From the NCBI RefSeq assembly GCF_014203705.1, contig NZ_JACHJR010000001.1, positions 5,394,001 to 5,458,000 on the forward strand: a stretch of DNA of 64,000 nt, read 5' to 3'. Under the pieces are notes generated by a model. The model saw only the letters and a program-made list of their open reading frames with translations. It had not been told where the DNA came from and did no database searches. This document shows, piece after piece, positions 1 to 7,845 of the stretch. The stretch is from Kitasatospora gansuensis. Its GTDB lineage: Bacteria; Actinomycetota; Actinomycetes; Streptomycetales; Streptomycetaceae. Both the position numbers and the translations under genes were made by a program. The number at the start of each line of letters is the position of its first letter. Position 1 is the first letter of the stretch.

Positions 1-536
1 AGGTGATGATCCGCGGCACCTTCGCCAACATCCGGCTGCGGAACCAGATCGCCGAGGGCACCGAGGGCGGCTACACCCGCGACTTCACCCAGGCCGACGC
101 GCCGGTGTCGTTCATCTACGACGCCTCGCAGAACTACCAGGCCGCCGGCATCCCGCTGGTCGTCCTGGCGGGCAAGGAGTACGGCTCCGGCTCGTCCCGT
201 GACTGGGCCGCCAAGGGCACCGCGCTGCTCGGTGTGAAGGCCGTCATCGCCGAGTCCTACGAGCGCATCCACCGCTCGAACCTGATCGGCATGGGCGTCC
301 TCCCGCTGCAGTTCCCGGAGGGCCAGACCGCCGAGTCGCTGGGTCTGACCGGCGAGGAGACCTTCTCCTTCACCGGCGTGACCGAGCTCAACGAGGGCCG
401 CACCCCGAAGACCGTCAAGGTCACCGCGGGCGACGTCTCCTTCGACGCGGTGGTCCGGATCGACACCCCCGGTGAGGCGGACTACTACCGCAACGGCGGC
501 ATCCTGCAGTACGTGCTGCGCAGCCTGATCGGCTGA
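1..536 (+). CDS. acnA: Aconitate hydratase, C-terminal part (5' truncated by window edge)
   Basis: Only the last 178 codons are inside the window. They form the swivelling C-terminal domain of aconitase, which converts citrate to isocitrate in the cytoplasmic TCA cycle. The reading frame enters already coding (VMIRGTFANIRLRNQ) and carries the family motif KEYGSGSSRDWAAKG at about window residues 58-72, which binds substrate. The Fe-S cysteines would lie upstream and are not visible. The gene ends with TGA at 534-536, directly ahead of a strong hairpin, so it is not co-transcribed with the downstream transporter. The identity is firm from the motif; assignment to AcnA rather than another aconitase paralogue is by family resemblance. 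Confidence 0.93.
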   Translation, partial: VMIRGTFANIRLRNQIAEGTEGGYTRDFTQADAPVSFIYDASQNYQAAGIPLVVLAGKEYGSGSSRDWAAKGTALLGVKAVIAESYERIHRSNLIGMGVLPLQFPEGQTAESLGLTGEETFSFTGVTELNEGRTPKTVKVTAGDVSFDAVVRIDTPGEADYYRNGGILQYVLRSLIG

Positions 537-550
537 CCTGCCTGAAAACG

Positions 551-583
551 AAGGGCCCGGACCGCACGGCGGTCCGGGCCCTT
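551..583. terminator. Hairpin terminator after acnA
   Basis: A perfect 14-bp stem (551-564 with 570-583) closes a 5-nt loop just after the acnA stop codon. There is no long U-tract, which is usual for actinomycete terminators. Confidence 0.85.
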
Positions 584-629
584 GTGCGTTCCGACGTCCT
601 GATGGATGCTCAATCCGCCCCAAAAGCCG

Positions 630-675
630 CGCGCAGCTTGATGTGTCACTGTTCTGTGATGCGCAAAGCTGCGCG
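630..675. promoter_or_regulatory. 46-bp nested dyad upstream of ngcE
   Basis: Perfect 10-bp arms CGCGCAGCTT (630-639) and AAGCTGCGCG (666-675) share one axis of symmetry with an inner pair TCAC (646-649) and GTGA (656-659) around a 6-nt loop. Between them, four further positions can pair as G-C or G-U in RNA. The element lies 300 bp ahead of the importer genes and after the acnA terminator, so it is either an operator or a folded RNA. Function unknown. Confidence 0.6.
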
Positions 676-681
676 TTTCTA

Positions 682-707
682 TGTTCAAACGAACACTAGC
701 GCGCTAG
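682..707. promoter_or_regulatory. Inverted repeat plus 12-bp palindrome, possible operators
   Basis: TGTTC-AAAC-GAACA (682-695) is an inverted repeat with a 4-nt spacer. It is followed one base later by CTAGCGCGCTAG (696-707), a perfect 12-bp palindrome. Both are shaped like binding sites for dimeric repressors. No coding sequence covers this region. Confidence 0.45.
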
Positions 708-821
708 ATTCTCCTCCATCGACGGGCCAGATGGGGAAATATGCAGGCCCCCTGCACATTGCACATGCTGCATCGCCGACAACGCTTTGGCCCCCAGGGG
801 CCGCTTCGAGCGGTTCGGCTA

Positions 822-850
822 TTGCTGCCAGATGAACAGTGGACTATACC
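822..850 (+). promoter_or_regulatory. Candidate promoter of the ngcEFG-like operon
   Basis: TTGCTG (822-827), a 17-bp spacer and TATACC (845-850) resemble a vegetative -35/-10 pair. Transcription would start near 856-857 and give a leader of about 117 nt before the ATG at 974. The remainder of 537-973 holds the two dyads listed separately and no credible gene. Confidence 0.5.
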
Positions 851-853
851 TTT
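838..853. promoter_or_regulatory. DasR-type operator (dre-like) overlapping the ngcE -10 region
   Basis: AGTGGACTATACCTTT matches the palindromic dre form AGTGGTCTAGACCACT at 12 of 16 positions and sits across the predicted -10 hexamer, a position suited to repression. DasR is the GlcNAc-6-P/GlcN-6-P responsive GntR regulator of streptomycetes. The match is imperfect and the assignment is inference. Confidence 0.45.
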
Positions 854-973
854 GCCCATCACAGAAACCGCCTCTGACCGGCCCCTTGGCCGCTGGGCGC
901 GCCTCACTGGCAGGAATTGACGATCCGTCAGTACCTGTACGCATCTTCTGGACACCGAGGGGTTAGGGCACTC

Positions 974-2374
974 ATGGGCTCTGCAACCGAGTACAACCGC
1001 CGTGACATCTTCAAGCGGGCCGCGGCCATCACCGTGCTCGCGGCCGGCAGCGGCTCGCTGCTCGCCGCCTGCGCCGGCGGCAGTGGCAGCAGCGACAGCA
1101 AGAAGGCCGGCGAGTACAACCTGAAGGACGCCAAGAACCCGTTCGGGGTGGACCCGAAGGCGGGCCTCGAGGCCTTCATCTTCGACGGTGGCTACGGCAA
1201 GGACTACCTGGCCGCGTTCGCCGCGATCTACTCCAAGACCTACCCGGACGCCAAGGTCAACCAGCAGGCCGACAAGGACATCACCGGCAAGCTGCAGCCG
1301 CGCTTCAACGCCGGCTCCCCGCCGGACGTCATCGACGACTCGGGCAACAAGCAGATCAAGCTGGACGTCCTGGTCAAGGACAAGAGCCTGGTCGACCTGG
1401 CCCCGCTGCTGGACGCGCCGTACATCGACGACCCGTCGAAGAAGGTCCGCGACGTCCTGATGCCCGGCACCATCGAGTCCGGCACGATCGACGGCAAGGT
1501 CTACAACCTGTCGTACGCGTACACGATGTGGGGCCTCTGGTACTCCGGCAAGCTCTTCAAGGACAACGGCTGGACCGTGCCGAAGACCTGGGCCGAGTTC
1601 ATCACCGTCTGTGAGCAGGCCAAGGCCAAGGGCATCGCCCCGCTCGCCCACCAGGGCAAGTACCCGTACTACATCAACGTCGCCATCCTGGACATGATCG
1701 CCAAGCAGGGCGGCCTCGACCTGATGGCCCGGATCGACAAGCTCGACCCGACCGCGTGGGACGACCCGGCCGTGAAGACCGCCGTCGAGGCGTTCTTCCA
1801 GGTGGTGGAGAAGGACTTCCTGCTCCCCGGCACCAACGGCATGACCCACACCGAGTCGCAGACCGCGTGGAACCAGTACAAGGCGGTCTTCATCCCGTCC
1901 GGTTCCTGGCTGGAGAACGAGCAGCTCACCTCCACCCCGGCCGACTTCGAGATGACCTTCCTGCCGATGCCGTCGCTGCCCGGCGACAAGCTTCCGTTCG
2001 AGGCCATCCGGGCCGGCTCCGGCGAGCCGTTCGTGGTGCCGACCAAGGCCAAGAACGTGGCCGGCGGCCTGGAGTTCCTCCGGATGATGCTGACCAAGGA
2101 GGCGTCGGGCAAGTTCGCCCAGGCCGCCAACAGCCTCACCTGCCTCAAGGACGGTGTCGGCCCGGAGGTCCAGCTGAAGCCGGGCACCAAGTCGACCGTG
2201 GTGGCGCTGAAGGCGGCGGGGGCCAACGTCTTCAACTTCCAGTACCCGAACACCGCGAGCAAGTTCGACGAGGACCTGCAGAACGCCTCGGGCGAGCTCC
2301 TGGCCAAGCGCATCACTCCGGCGGAGTGGATCAAGCGCGCCAAGGAGTCGGCCACCAAGAACAAGACCGCCTGA
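974..2374 (+). CDS. ngcE: ABC sugar-importer lipoprotein, probably N-acetylglucosamine/chitobiose binding (NgcE-like)
   Basis: This 466-residue extracytoplasmic solute-binding lipoprotein delivers sugar to the two permeases encoded next. The N-terminus has a twin-arginine motif (NRRDIFKR, residues 8-15), a hydrophobic stretch and a lipobox ending LLAAC, so export is by Tat followed by lipidation. The rest fits the family 1 solute-binding fold, and the length is normal. The ATG at 974 was chosen because it places the RR motif close to the N-terminus; an in-frame start at 917 would leave a long unlikely leader. The N-terminal sequence and position after aconitase recall NgcE (SCO6005 region in S. 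coelicolor, from memory). No ATPase gene follows, as expected for sugar importers that share MsiK. Substrate is inferred. Confidence 0.85.
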   Translation: MGSATEYNRRDIFKRAAAITVLAAGSGSLLAACAGGSGSSDSKKAGEYNLKDAKNPFGVDPKAGLEAFIFDGGYGKDYLAAFAAIYSKTYPDAKVNQQADKDITGKLQPRFNAGSPPDVIDDSGNKQIKLDVLVKDKSLVDLAPLLDAPYIDDPSKKVRDVLMPGTIESGTIDGKVYNLSYAYTMWGLWYSGKLFKDNGWTVPKTWAEFITVCEQAKAKGIAPLAHQGKYPYYINVAILDMIAKQGGLDLMARIDKLDPTAWDDPAVKTAVEAFFQVVEKDFLLPGTNGMTHTESQTAWNQYKAVFIPSGSWLENEQLTSTPADFEMTFLPMPSLPGDKLPFEAIRAGSGEPFVVPTKAKNVAGGLEFLRMMLTKEASGKFAQAANSLTCLKDGVGPEVQLKPGTKSTVVALKAAGANVFNFQYPNTASKFDEDLQNASGELLAKRITPAEWIKRAKESATKNKTA

Positions 2375-2390
2375 CCGGCGAAGTGACACC

Positions 2391-2428
2391 GCGCACCGGG
2401 GGGCTCCCGCACCAGTCCCCCGGTGCGC
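2391..2428 (+). other. Intercistronic hairpin between binding protein and permease genes
   Basis: A perfect 12-bp GC stem (2391-2402 with 2417-2428) closes a 14-nt loop in the gap between ngcE and ngcF, ahead of the ngcF ribosome-binding site. Such hairpins often protect or partly terminate the upstream message, so the binding protein is made in excess of the permeases. Confidence 0.6.
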
Positions 2429-2456
2429 TCACGCCTGACGGACAGGAGATGTGACC

Positions 2457-3389
2457 ATGCGTCACGGCAAGTACCCCTTCATCGTGGGGTTCCTCTTTCT
2501 TCCGATTTTGCTGTACGTGGGCTTGGTGCTCTGGCCCTACGCGCAGACCTTCGGATACTCCCTGACCGACTGGTCCGGGCAGAGCCAGGAGATGAACTTC
2601 GTCGGCCTGGACAACTACACCAAGCTCCTCGGTGACGAGGTCTTCCTCGGCGCGCTCTGGCACAACCTGCTCCTGCTCGCCGTGCTCCCGGTCGCCACCA
2701 TCCTGATCGCGCTGTTCTTCGCCTTCATGCTCAACGTGGGCGGCAAGGGCGGCACCGGCGGGGTCCAGGGCGTGGCCGGCGCCGCGTTCTACAAGGTGGT
2801 CTTCTTCTTCCCGCAGGTCCTGTCGATCGCGATCCTCGCGGTGCTCTGGCAGGCCGTGTACCGCAGCGACGCCGCGGGCCTGGCCAACGGCGCGCTGATC
2901 AAGCTCGGCCTGGTCGACCCGCAGCATCCGATGGAGTGGCTGAACAGCCCGAACCTGGTGCTCTGGTGCATCATGGGCGTCCTGGTCTGGGGCGGTGTCG
3001 GCTTCTACCTGGTGCTCTTCTCGGCGGCCATGCAGTCGATCCCGAAGGACATCTACGAGGCGGCGCTGCTGGACGGCGCCAAGCGCGGGCAGACCTTCTT
3101 CAAGATCACCCTGCCGCTGCTCTGGGAGACCATCCAGACCGCCTGGGTCTACCTCGCCATCGTGGCGATGGACGCCTTCGCGCTGGTCGCCAGCATGACC
3201 CCGGGCCGCACCTACGGCGGTGGCCCCGACCACCACAGCGAGTTGATGTCGACGTACCTGATGCGCAACTTCCTCGCCTTCGGTGAGGCGGGCTACGCCT
3301 GCGCGATGGGTGTTGTGATCTTCTTCTTCACCCTCATCCTGTCCGTCGTCTCGCTGCGGGTCACCCGGCGCGAGCGCATCGAGTACTGA
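2457..3389 (+). CDS. ngcF: ABC sugar-importer permease (NgcF-like)
   Basis: This 310-residue inner-membrane permease has about six hydrophobic segments (first at residues 8-28) and the binding-protein-dependent transport signature EAALLDGAKRGQTFFKITLP, the loop that contacts the shared ATPase. The ATG at 2457 lies 8 nt after AGGAG (2444-2448). The in-frame GTG at 2451 is too close to that site, so ATG is preferred. It follows ngcE by 82 bp containing a hairpin and precedes ngcG by 13 bp, so it is part of the same operon. It is a MalF-type subunit by position and length. Confidence 0.88.
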   Translation: MRHGKYPFIVGFLFLPILLYVGLVLWPYAQTFGYSLTDWSGQSQEMNFVGLDNYTKLLGDEVFLGALWHNLLLLAVLPVATILIALFFAFMLNVGGKGGTGGVQGVAGAAFYKVVFFFPQVLSIAILAVLWQAVYRSDAAGLANGALIKLGLVDPQHPMEWLNSPNLVLWCIMGVLVWGGVGFYLVLFSAAMQSIPKDIYEAALLDGAKRGQTFFKITLPLLWETIQTAWVYLAIVAMDAFALVASMTPGRTYGGGPDHHSELMSTYLMRNFLAFGEAGYACAMGVVIFFFTLILSVVSLRVTRRERIEY

Positions 3390-3402
3390 GCGGGGCCATG
3401 GC

Positions 3403-4347
3403 ATGAGTACCAGCATCGACAAGACCGGGACCGTTCCCGCCCAACGCTCCGTCAAGCCCCGGCCGCCGGTCAAGGAGGCCCGCTTCGGCGACGGCGGCGG
3501 TGTGCTGAACGTGTTCTCGCACGGCTTCCTGGCCATCTGGGCCGTGATGATCATCTTCCCGCTGGCCTGGGTGGTGCTCGGGTCGTTCAAGACCGACTCC
3601 CAGATCAACACCAGTGCCTGGAGCTGGCCCACCGAGTGGAGCTTCAAGAACTTCGGCACCGCCTGGGAGAAGGGCATCGGCGGCTACTTCGCCAACACCC
3701 TGATCGTGCTCGCGGGTTCGCTCACCCTGACCATGCTGCTCGGTGCGATGGCGGCCTACGTGCTGGCCCGCTACGAGTTCAAGGGCAACCGGCCGATCTA
3801 CTTCCTGTTCGTCGCGGGCGCGATGTTCCCCGTCTACCTCGCGCTCGTCCCGCTGTTCTTCATGGTCCGCAACCTCGGTGAGATCAGCCCCTACCTCGGT
3901 CTGAACAGCTACGCGGGCCTGATCCTGGTGTACACGGCGTACTCGCTGCCGTTCACCGTGTTCTTCCTGCACTCGTTCTTCCGCACCCTGCCGACCGCGA
4001 TCCACGAGGCGGCCATGCTGGACGGCTGCTCGCACTCGCGGGCGTTCTTCCGGGTGATGGTGCCGATGGCCAAGCCCGGCCTGATCAGCGTCGGCATCTT
4101 CAACGTGCTCGGGCAGTGGAACCAGTACATCCTGCCGGTCACCCTGATGCAGCCGACCTCGGCCGGCGAGGCCGACCACTCGATGCTGGCCCAGGGTCTG
4201 GTCAACCTCGCCCTGCAGTCCGGCTACAAGAGCGACGCCCCGGCGCTGTTCGCGGGCATGACCATCGCGATGCTGCCGGTGCTGGTGGTGTACCTGTCCT
4301 TCCAGCGTCAGGTGCAGTCGGGTCTGACCTCGGCCACCCTGAAGTAG
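3403..4347 (+). CDS. ngcG: ABC sugar-importer permease (NgcG-like)
   Basis: This second permease of 314 residues is MalG-type. It has a cytoplasmic N-terminus of about 40 residues, six predicted membrane spans and the EAA loop HEAAMLDGCSHSRAFFRVMVP near residues 198-218. It pairs with the preceding permease to form the channel. The start is the ATG at 3403; the ATG at 3398 is out of frame. The upstream GGGG is a weak ribosome site, and translation is probably coupled to ngcF 13 bp upstream. The operon ends in a bidirectional hairpin shared with the convergent pepN. The MsiK-type ATPase is not in the window. Confidence 0.88.
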   Translation: MSTSIDKTGTVPAQRSVKPRPPVKEARFGDGGGVLNVFSHGFLAIWAVMIIFPLAWVVLGSFKTDSQINTSAWSWPTEWSFKNFGTAWEKGIGGYFANTLIVLAGSLTLTMLLGAMAAYVLARYEFKGNRPIYFLFVAGAMFPVYLALVPLFFMVRNLGEISPYLGLNSYAGLILVYTAYSLPFTVFFLHSFFRTLPTAIHEAAMLDGCSHSRAFFRVMVPMAKPGLISVGIFNVLGQWNQYILPVTLMQPTSAGEADHSMLAQGLVNLALQSGYKSDAPALFAGMTIAMLPVLVVYLSFQRQVQSGLTSATLK

Positions 4348-4361
4348 CACCCCCGGACAGA

Positions 4362-4405
4362 CCGAAGGGGCCGCCCACTTGAAGACAAGTGGGCGGCCCC
4401 TTCGG
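4362..4405. terminator. Bidirectional terminator between ngcG and pepN
   Basis: A perfect 19-bp stem (4362-4380 with 4387-4405) closes a 6-nt loop between two convergent genes and ends 5 bp before the pepN stop codon. Confidence 0.9.
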
Positions 4406-4410
4406 CGTGT

Positions 4411-6975
4411 TCAGGCCTGGTCGACCGCCTGCGCGCGCAGCGCGCGGGCCAGGTCGTCCCGGCACTCCAGCACCAGGCGGCGCAGCGCGGGCGCGGCGCC
4501 CTGGTGCTCCGTCAGCCAGGCGTCGGCGGCGGCCAGGGTGGCCGGGTCGGTCTGGAACCGCGGGAAGAAGCCGCCGACGATCCGCATCGCGATCTCGATC
4601 GACCGCTGGGCCCAGACCGCCTCGATGACCTCGAAGTAGGTGTCGGCGTAGCCGGCGGTCAGCTCGCGCTGGCCGGGCTGGGCGAAGCCCGCGATCTGGG
4701 CCTCCACCAGCGCGTTCGGCAGCTCGTCGGAGTCCACCACGGAGGCCCAGGCGGTGGCCTTGGCACCGGGGGTGGGCAGCGCGGCCAGACTCTGCGTCAG
4801 GTGCTGACGCCCGCTCGCGGTGTTGTCCAGCTCCAGCTCGCCGCGCAGCTGCTCGGGTGTCGCCCGCCCGGTGGCGGCGAGCGCCAGCCAGAGCGCCCAG
4901 CGCAGCTCCTGGTCCACCACCAGACCGTCGATCCGGGCGGTGCCGGCCAGCAGGCCCTCGACCAGCTGGAGGTGCTCGGCCTCGTGCGCGGTCAGCGCCA
5001 GGAACCGGGCCCAGGCCAGCTGGTGGTCGCTGCCCGGCTCGGCGGCGCGCAGCTCGCGCAGCGCGCAGGCGGCCAACTGCCGTGCGCCCGCCGCCCGGTG
5101 CTCCGGCGCGGCGTACAGGTCGAGCGCGCCCTTGGCCTGCTGGTGCAGCGACTGCAGCACCCCGATGTCCGACTCCGGGCCGGCGAACCGGTCCACCAGG
5201 TCGAGGTAGTCCCGGGTGGGCATCAGCCCGTCCCGGGTCAGGTTCCAGGCGGCGGACCAGGCCAGCGCGCGGGACAGCGGTTCGGTGATGTCGCCGAGGC
5301 CCTCGCGCAGCGTCTCCAGCGAGTGGTCGTCGAACCGGATCTTGCAGTACGTCAGGTCGTCGTCGTTCAGCAGCACCAGCGCCGGGCGCGGCTTGCCGGC
5401 CAGCTCGGGCACCACGGTGCGGGCGCCGTCCACGTCCAGCTCGACCCGCTCGGTGCGCACCAGCGCGCCGTCGGCGTCCCGGTCGTAGCAGCCGATCGCG
5501 ATCCGGTGCGGGCGCAGCGTCCCGCCGTCCTGGAGCACCGCGAACTCGGTGATCCGGCCGTCGGCGTCCACGGTGAGCTGCGGGGTGAGCGAGTTGACCC
5601 CGGAGGTCTGCAGCCAGGCGGCGGCCCAGGAGGTGAGGTCCCGTCCGCTGGTGCCCTCCAGCGCGCCGAGCAGGTCGCCGAGCACGGTGTTGCCGAAGGC
5701 GTGCCGCTTGAAGTAGTGCCGGGCACCCTCGAAGAACGCCTCCGCGCCGACGTACGCCACCAGCTGCTTGAGCACCGAGGCGCCCTTGGCGTAGGTGATG
5801 CCGTCGAAGTTGAGCTTGGCGTCCTCCAGGTCACGGATGTCGGCCGTGATCGGGTGGGTGGTGGGGAACTGGTCCTGCCGGTACGCCCAGGCCTTGCGCC
5901 GGTTGGCGAAGGTGATCCAGGCCGCCTTGTACTTGGTGCCCGCGCCGATCAGCCCGTACGAGCCCATGAAGTCGGCGAACGACTCCTTCAGCCAGAGGTC
6001 GTCCCACCACTTCATGGTGACCAGGTCGCCGAACCACATGTGCGCCATCTCGTGCAGGATGACGTTGGCCCGGCCCTCGTACGCGGCCTCGGTGACCTTC
6101 GAGCGGAAGACGAACTCCTCGCGGAAGGTGACGCAGCCCGGGTTCTCCATCGCGCCGATGTTGTACTCGGGGACGAAGCACTGGTCGTACTTGCCGAACG
6201 GGTACGGGTAGTCGAACTCGGTGTGGAAGAAGTCCAGGCCCTGCTTGGTGACGGTGAAGATCTCGTCGGCGTCGAAGTGCTTCGACAGCGACTTGCGGCA
6301 GGTCGCCGCGAGCGGGATCTCCAGCGTCGAGCCGTCGGCCAGCTTCCGGCTGTAGTGGTCGCGTTCGACGTGGTACGGGCCGGCCACCACGGCGGTCAGG
6401 TAGGTGGAGATCGGCTGCGTCGGCGCGAACTCCCAGACCCGGGCGGTGCCGTCCTCGGTGATCGCGGTGTGCACCCCGTTGGCGTACACGTCCCAGGCGG
6501 CCGGGGCGGTCACCGTGAAGGTGAACGGGGCCTTCAGATCGGGCTGCTCGAAGTTGGCGAACACCCGCCGGGAGTCGGCCGGTTCGAAGTGCGTGTAGAG
6601 GTAGGTCTCGCCGTCCACCGGGTCGACGAAGCGGTGCAGGCCCTCGCCGGTGCGGCTGTAGGCGCAGTCCGCCTCGACCACCAGCAGGTTCTGCGCGGCC
6701 AGCTCGGCCAGCGCCACCCGGGTGCCGTCGAAGACCTCGGCCGGGTCCAGCTGACGCCCGTTCAGGGTGACGGACCTGACCTGCGGGGCCAGCAGGTCGG
6801 CGAAGCTCGCCGCTCCTGCCTCGGCGGAGCGGAAGGCGATGGTGGTGGTCGACCGGAAGGTGGCGGCCGTCGGATCGACGGCCGAGGTGAGGTCGAGGTG
6901 GACGCGGTAGCTGTCCACCGAGAGGATGGCGGCCCGCTGCTGGGCTTCCTCGCGGCTCAGGTTCTTGCCCGGCAC
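4411..6975 (-). CDS. pepN: Aminopeptidase N, M1 family zinc metallopeptidase
   Basis: This cytoplasmic 854-residue enzyme removes N-terminal residues from peptides and feeds peptide turnover. The exopeptidase motif GAMENPG and the zinc site HEMAHMWFGD (HExxH), followed by the third ligand Glu in LKESFADF, are all present near residues 265-330. The ERAP1-like helical C-terminal domain fills the second half, and the length is typical for the actinobacterial family. The start is GTG at 6975 because AAAGGAG lies 8 nt upstream. It is transcribed alone, divergently from the nitroreductase-like gene and convergently with ngcG. Confidence 0.95.
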   Translation of the reverse strand: MPGKNLSREEAQQRAAILSVDSYRVHLDLTSAVDPTAATFRSTTTIAFRSAEAGAASFADLLAPQVRSVTLNGRQLDPAEVFDGTRVALAELAAQNLLVVEADCAYSRTGEGLHRFVDPVDGETYLYTHFEPADSRRVFANFEQPDLKAPFTFTVTAPAAWDVYANGVHTAITEDGTARVWEFAPTQPISTYLTAVVAGPYHVERDHYSRKLADGSTLEIPLAATCRKSLSKHFDADEIFTVTKQGLDFFHTEFDYPYPFGKYDQCFVPEYNIGAMENPGCVTFREEFVFRSKVTEAAYEGRANVILHEMAHMWFGDLVTMKWWDDLWLKESFADFMGSYGLIGAGTKYKAAWITFANRRKAWAYRQDQFPTTHPITADIRDLEDAKLNFDGITYAKGASVLKQLVAYVGAEAFFEGARHYFKRHAFGNTVLGDLLGALEGTSGRDLTSWAAAWLQTSGVNSLTPQLTVDADGRITEFAVLQDGGTLRPHRIAIGCYDRDADGALVRTERVELDVDGARTVVPELAGKPRPALVLLNDDDLTYCKIRFDDHSLETLREGLGDITEPLSRALAWSAAWNLTRDGLMPTRDYLDLVDRFAGPESDIGVLQSLHQQAKGALDLYAAPEHRAAGARQLAACALRELRAAEPGSDHQLAWARFLALTAHEAEHLQLVEGLLAGTARIDGLVVDQELRWALWLALAATGRATPEQLRGELELDNTASGRQHLTQSLAALPTPGAKATAWASVVDSDELPNALVEAQIAGFAQPGQRELTAGYADTYFEVIEAVWAQRSIEIAMRIVGGFFPRFQTDPATLAAADAWLTEHQGAAPALRRLVLECRDDLARALRAQAVDQA

Positions 6976-7144
6976 GGGCGGTACTCCTTTGTCCGGCTCG
7001 CACGGTCTCTGTCGGGAGGTCGTCCCAGGCGCATCCTTTCATGGGCGTCCCGCGGTGCCATTGCACCAGTCGGCCGGAATCAGCGGTGGCCCGCCGCTGT
7101 TGCTGACCGTGGAACCCGCCCGTACCGAGCGAAGGACGCCGTCA

Positions 7145-7780
7145 GTGACGACCGCAGACTCCAAGAAGATCGCCGACTTCTGGTTCGACCCGACCTGCCC
7201 GTGGGCCTGGATGACGTCCCGTTGGATGCTGGAGGTGGAGCAGCTCCGCCCGGTGCAGACCCGCTGGCACGTGATGAGCCTGTCGGTGCTGAACGAGCAC
7301 CGCGAGGACCTGCCGCAGCAGTACAAGGACTTCGTCGCCAAGGGCTGGGGCCCGGTCCGGGTCCTGATCGCCGCCGCCCAGGCGCACGGTGACAAGGTGC
7401 TCGGCCCGCTCTACACCGAGCTCGGCACCCGCTTCCACAACCAGAAGCTGCCCAACGAGCGGGCCACCATCGAGGCGGCCCTGGTCGCGGCCGGCCTGCC
7501 GGTCGAGCTGGCCGACGCGGCCGACTCCACCGAGTACGACGAGGCGCTGCGCGCCTCGCACGCCGAGGGCATCGGCCTGGTCGGCGAGGACGTCGGCACC
7601 CCGGTGATCGCGGTGGACGGCCCGGAAGGCGGCCGGGTCGCGTTCTTCGGCCCGGTGGTCACCCCGACCCCGCGCGGCGAGGCCGCCGCCCGGCTGTGGG
7701 ACGGCACCCTGCTGGTGGCCGGTACCCCCGGCTTCTACGAGATCAAGCGCACCCGCACCGCGGGCCCGTCCTTCGAGTGA
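7145..7780 (+). CDS. DsbA-fold protein of the mycothiol-dependent nitroreductase (Rv2466c-like) family
   Basis: This 211-residue thioredoxin-fold protein has an inserted helical domain, resembling the DsbA/FrnE-like group that includes mycobacterial Rv2466c. The active site near residue 17 reads DPTCPWAW: the first cysteine is kept but the second position of CxxC is alanine, so a dithiol mechanism is unlikely and a monothiol or mycothiol-assisted one is expected. The GTG at 7145 is preferred because GAAGGA lies 8 nt upstream and the protein then begins just before the first strand (KIADFWFD). It is monocistronic with a strong hairpin after it. Specific substrate unknown. Confidence 0.8.
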   Translation: MTTADSKKIADFWFDPTCPWAWMTSRWMLEVEQLRPVQTRWHVMSLSVLNEHREDLPQQYKDFVAKGWGPVRVLIAAAQAHGDKVLGPLYTELGTRFHNQKLPNERATIEAALVAAGLPVELADAADSTEYDEALRASHAEGIGLVGEDVGTPVIAVDGPEGGRVAFFGPVVTPTPRGEAAARLWDGTLLVAGTPGFYEIKRTRTAGPSFE

Positions 7781-7787
7781 CGGCACG

Positions 7788-7829
7788 CCGGAGGCCCCGT
7801 ACCCGCGTCGGCGGGTCCGGGGCCTCCGG
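7788..7829. terminator. Bidirectional terminator between convergent genes
   Basis: A 12-bp outer stem (7788-7799 with 7818-7829), one mismatch and a 6-bp inner stem close a 4-nt loop between the nitroreductase-like gene and the amino-acid permease. Confidence 0.85.
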
Positions 7830-7845
7830 GCTGTCGAAGGGCTGA

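Noticed and set aside
683..694. LexA (SOS) box in front of ngcE
   Set aside because: The half-sites are in the reverse order (GTTC-N4-GAAC), not GAAC-N4-GTTC, and the gene is a sugar importer.
704..2389. 561-codon antisense frame over ngcE
   Set aside because: It is biased in composition (Leu/Arg/Gly/Val), without motifs, and opposite a clear Tat lipoprotein gene.
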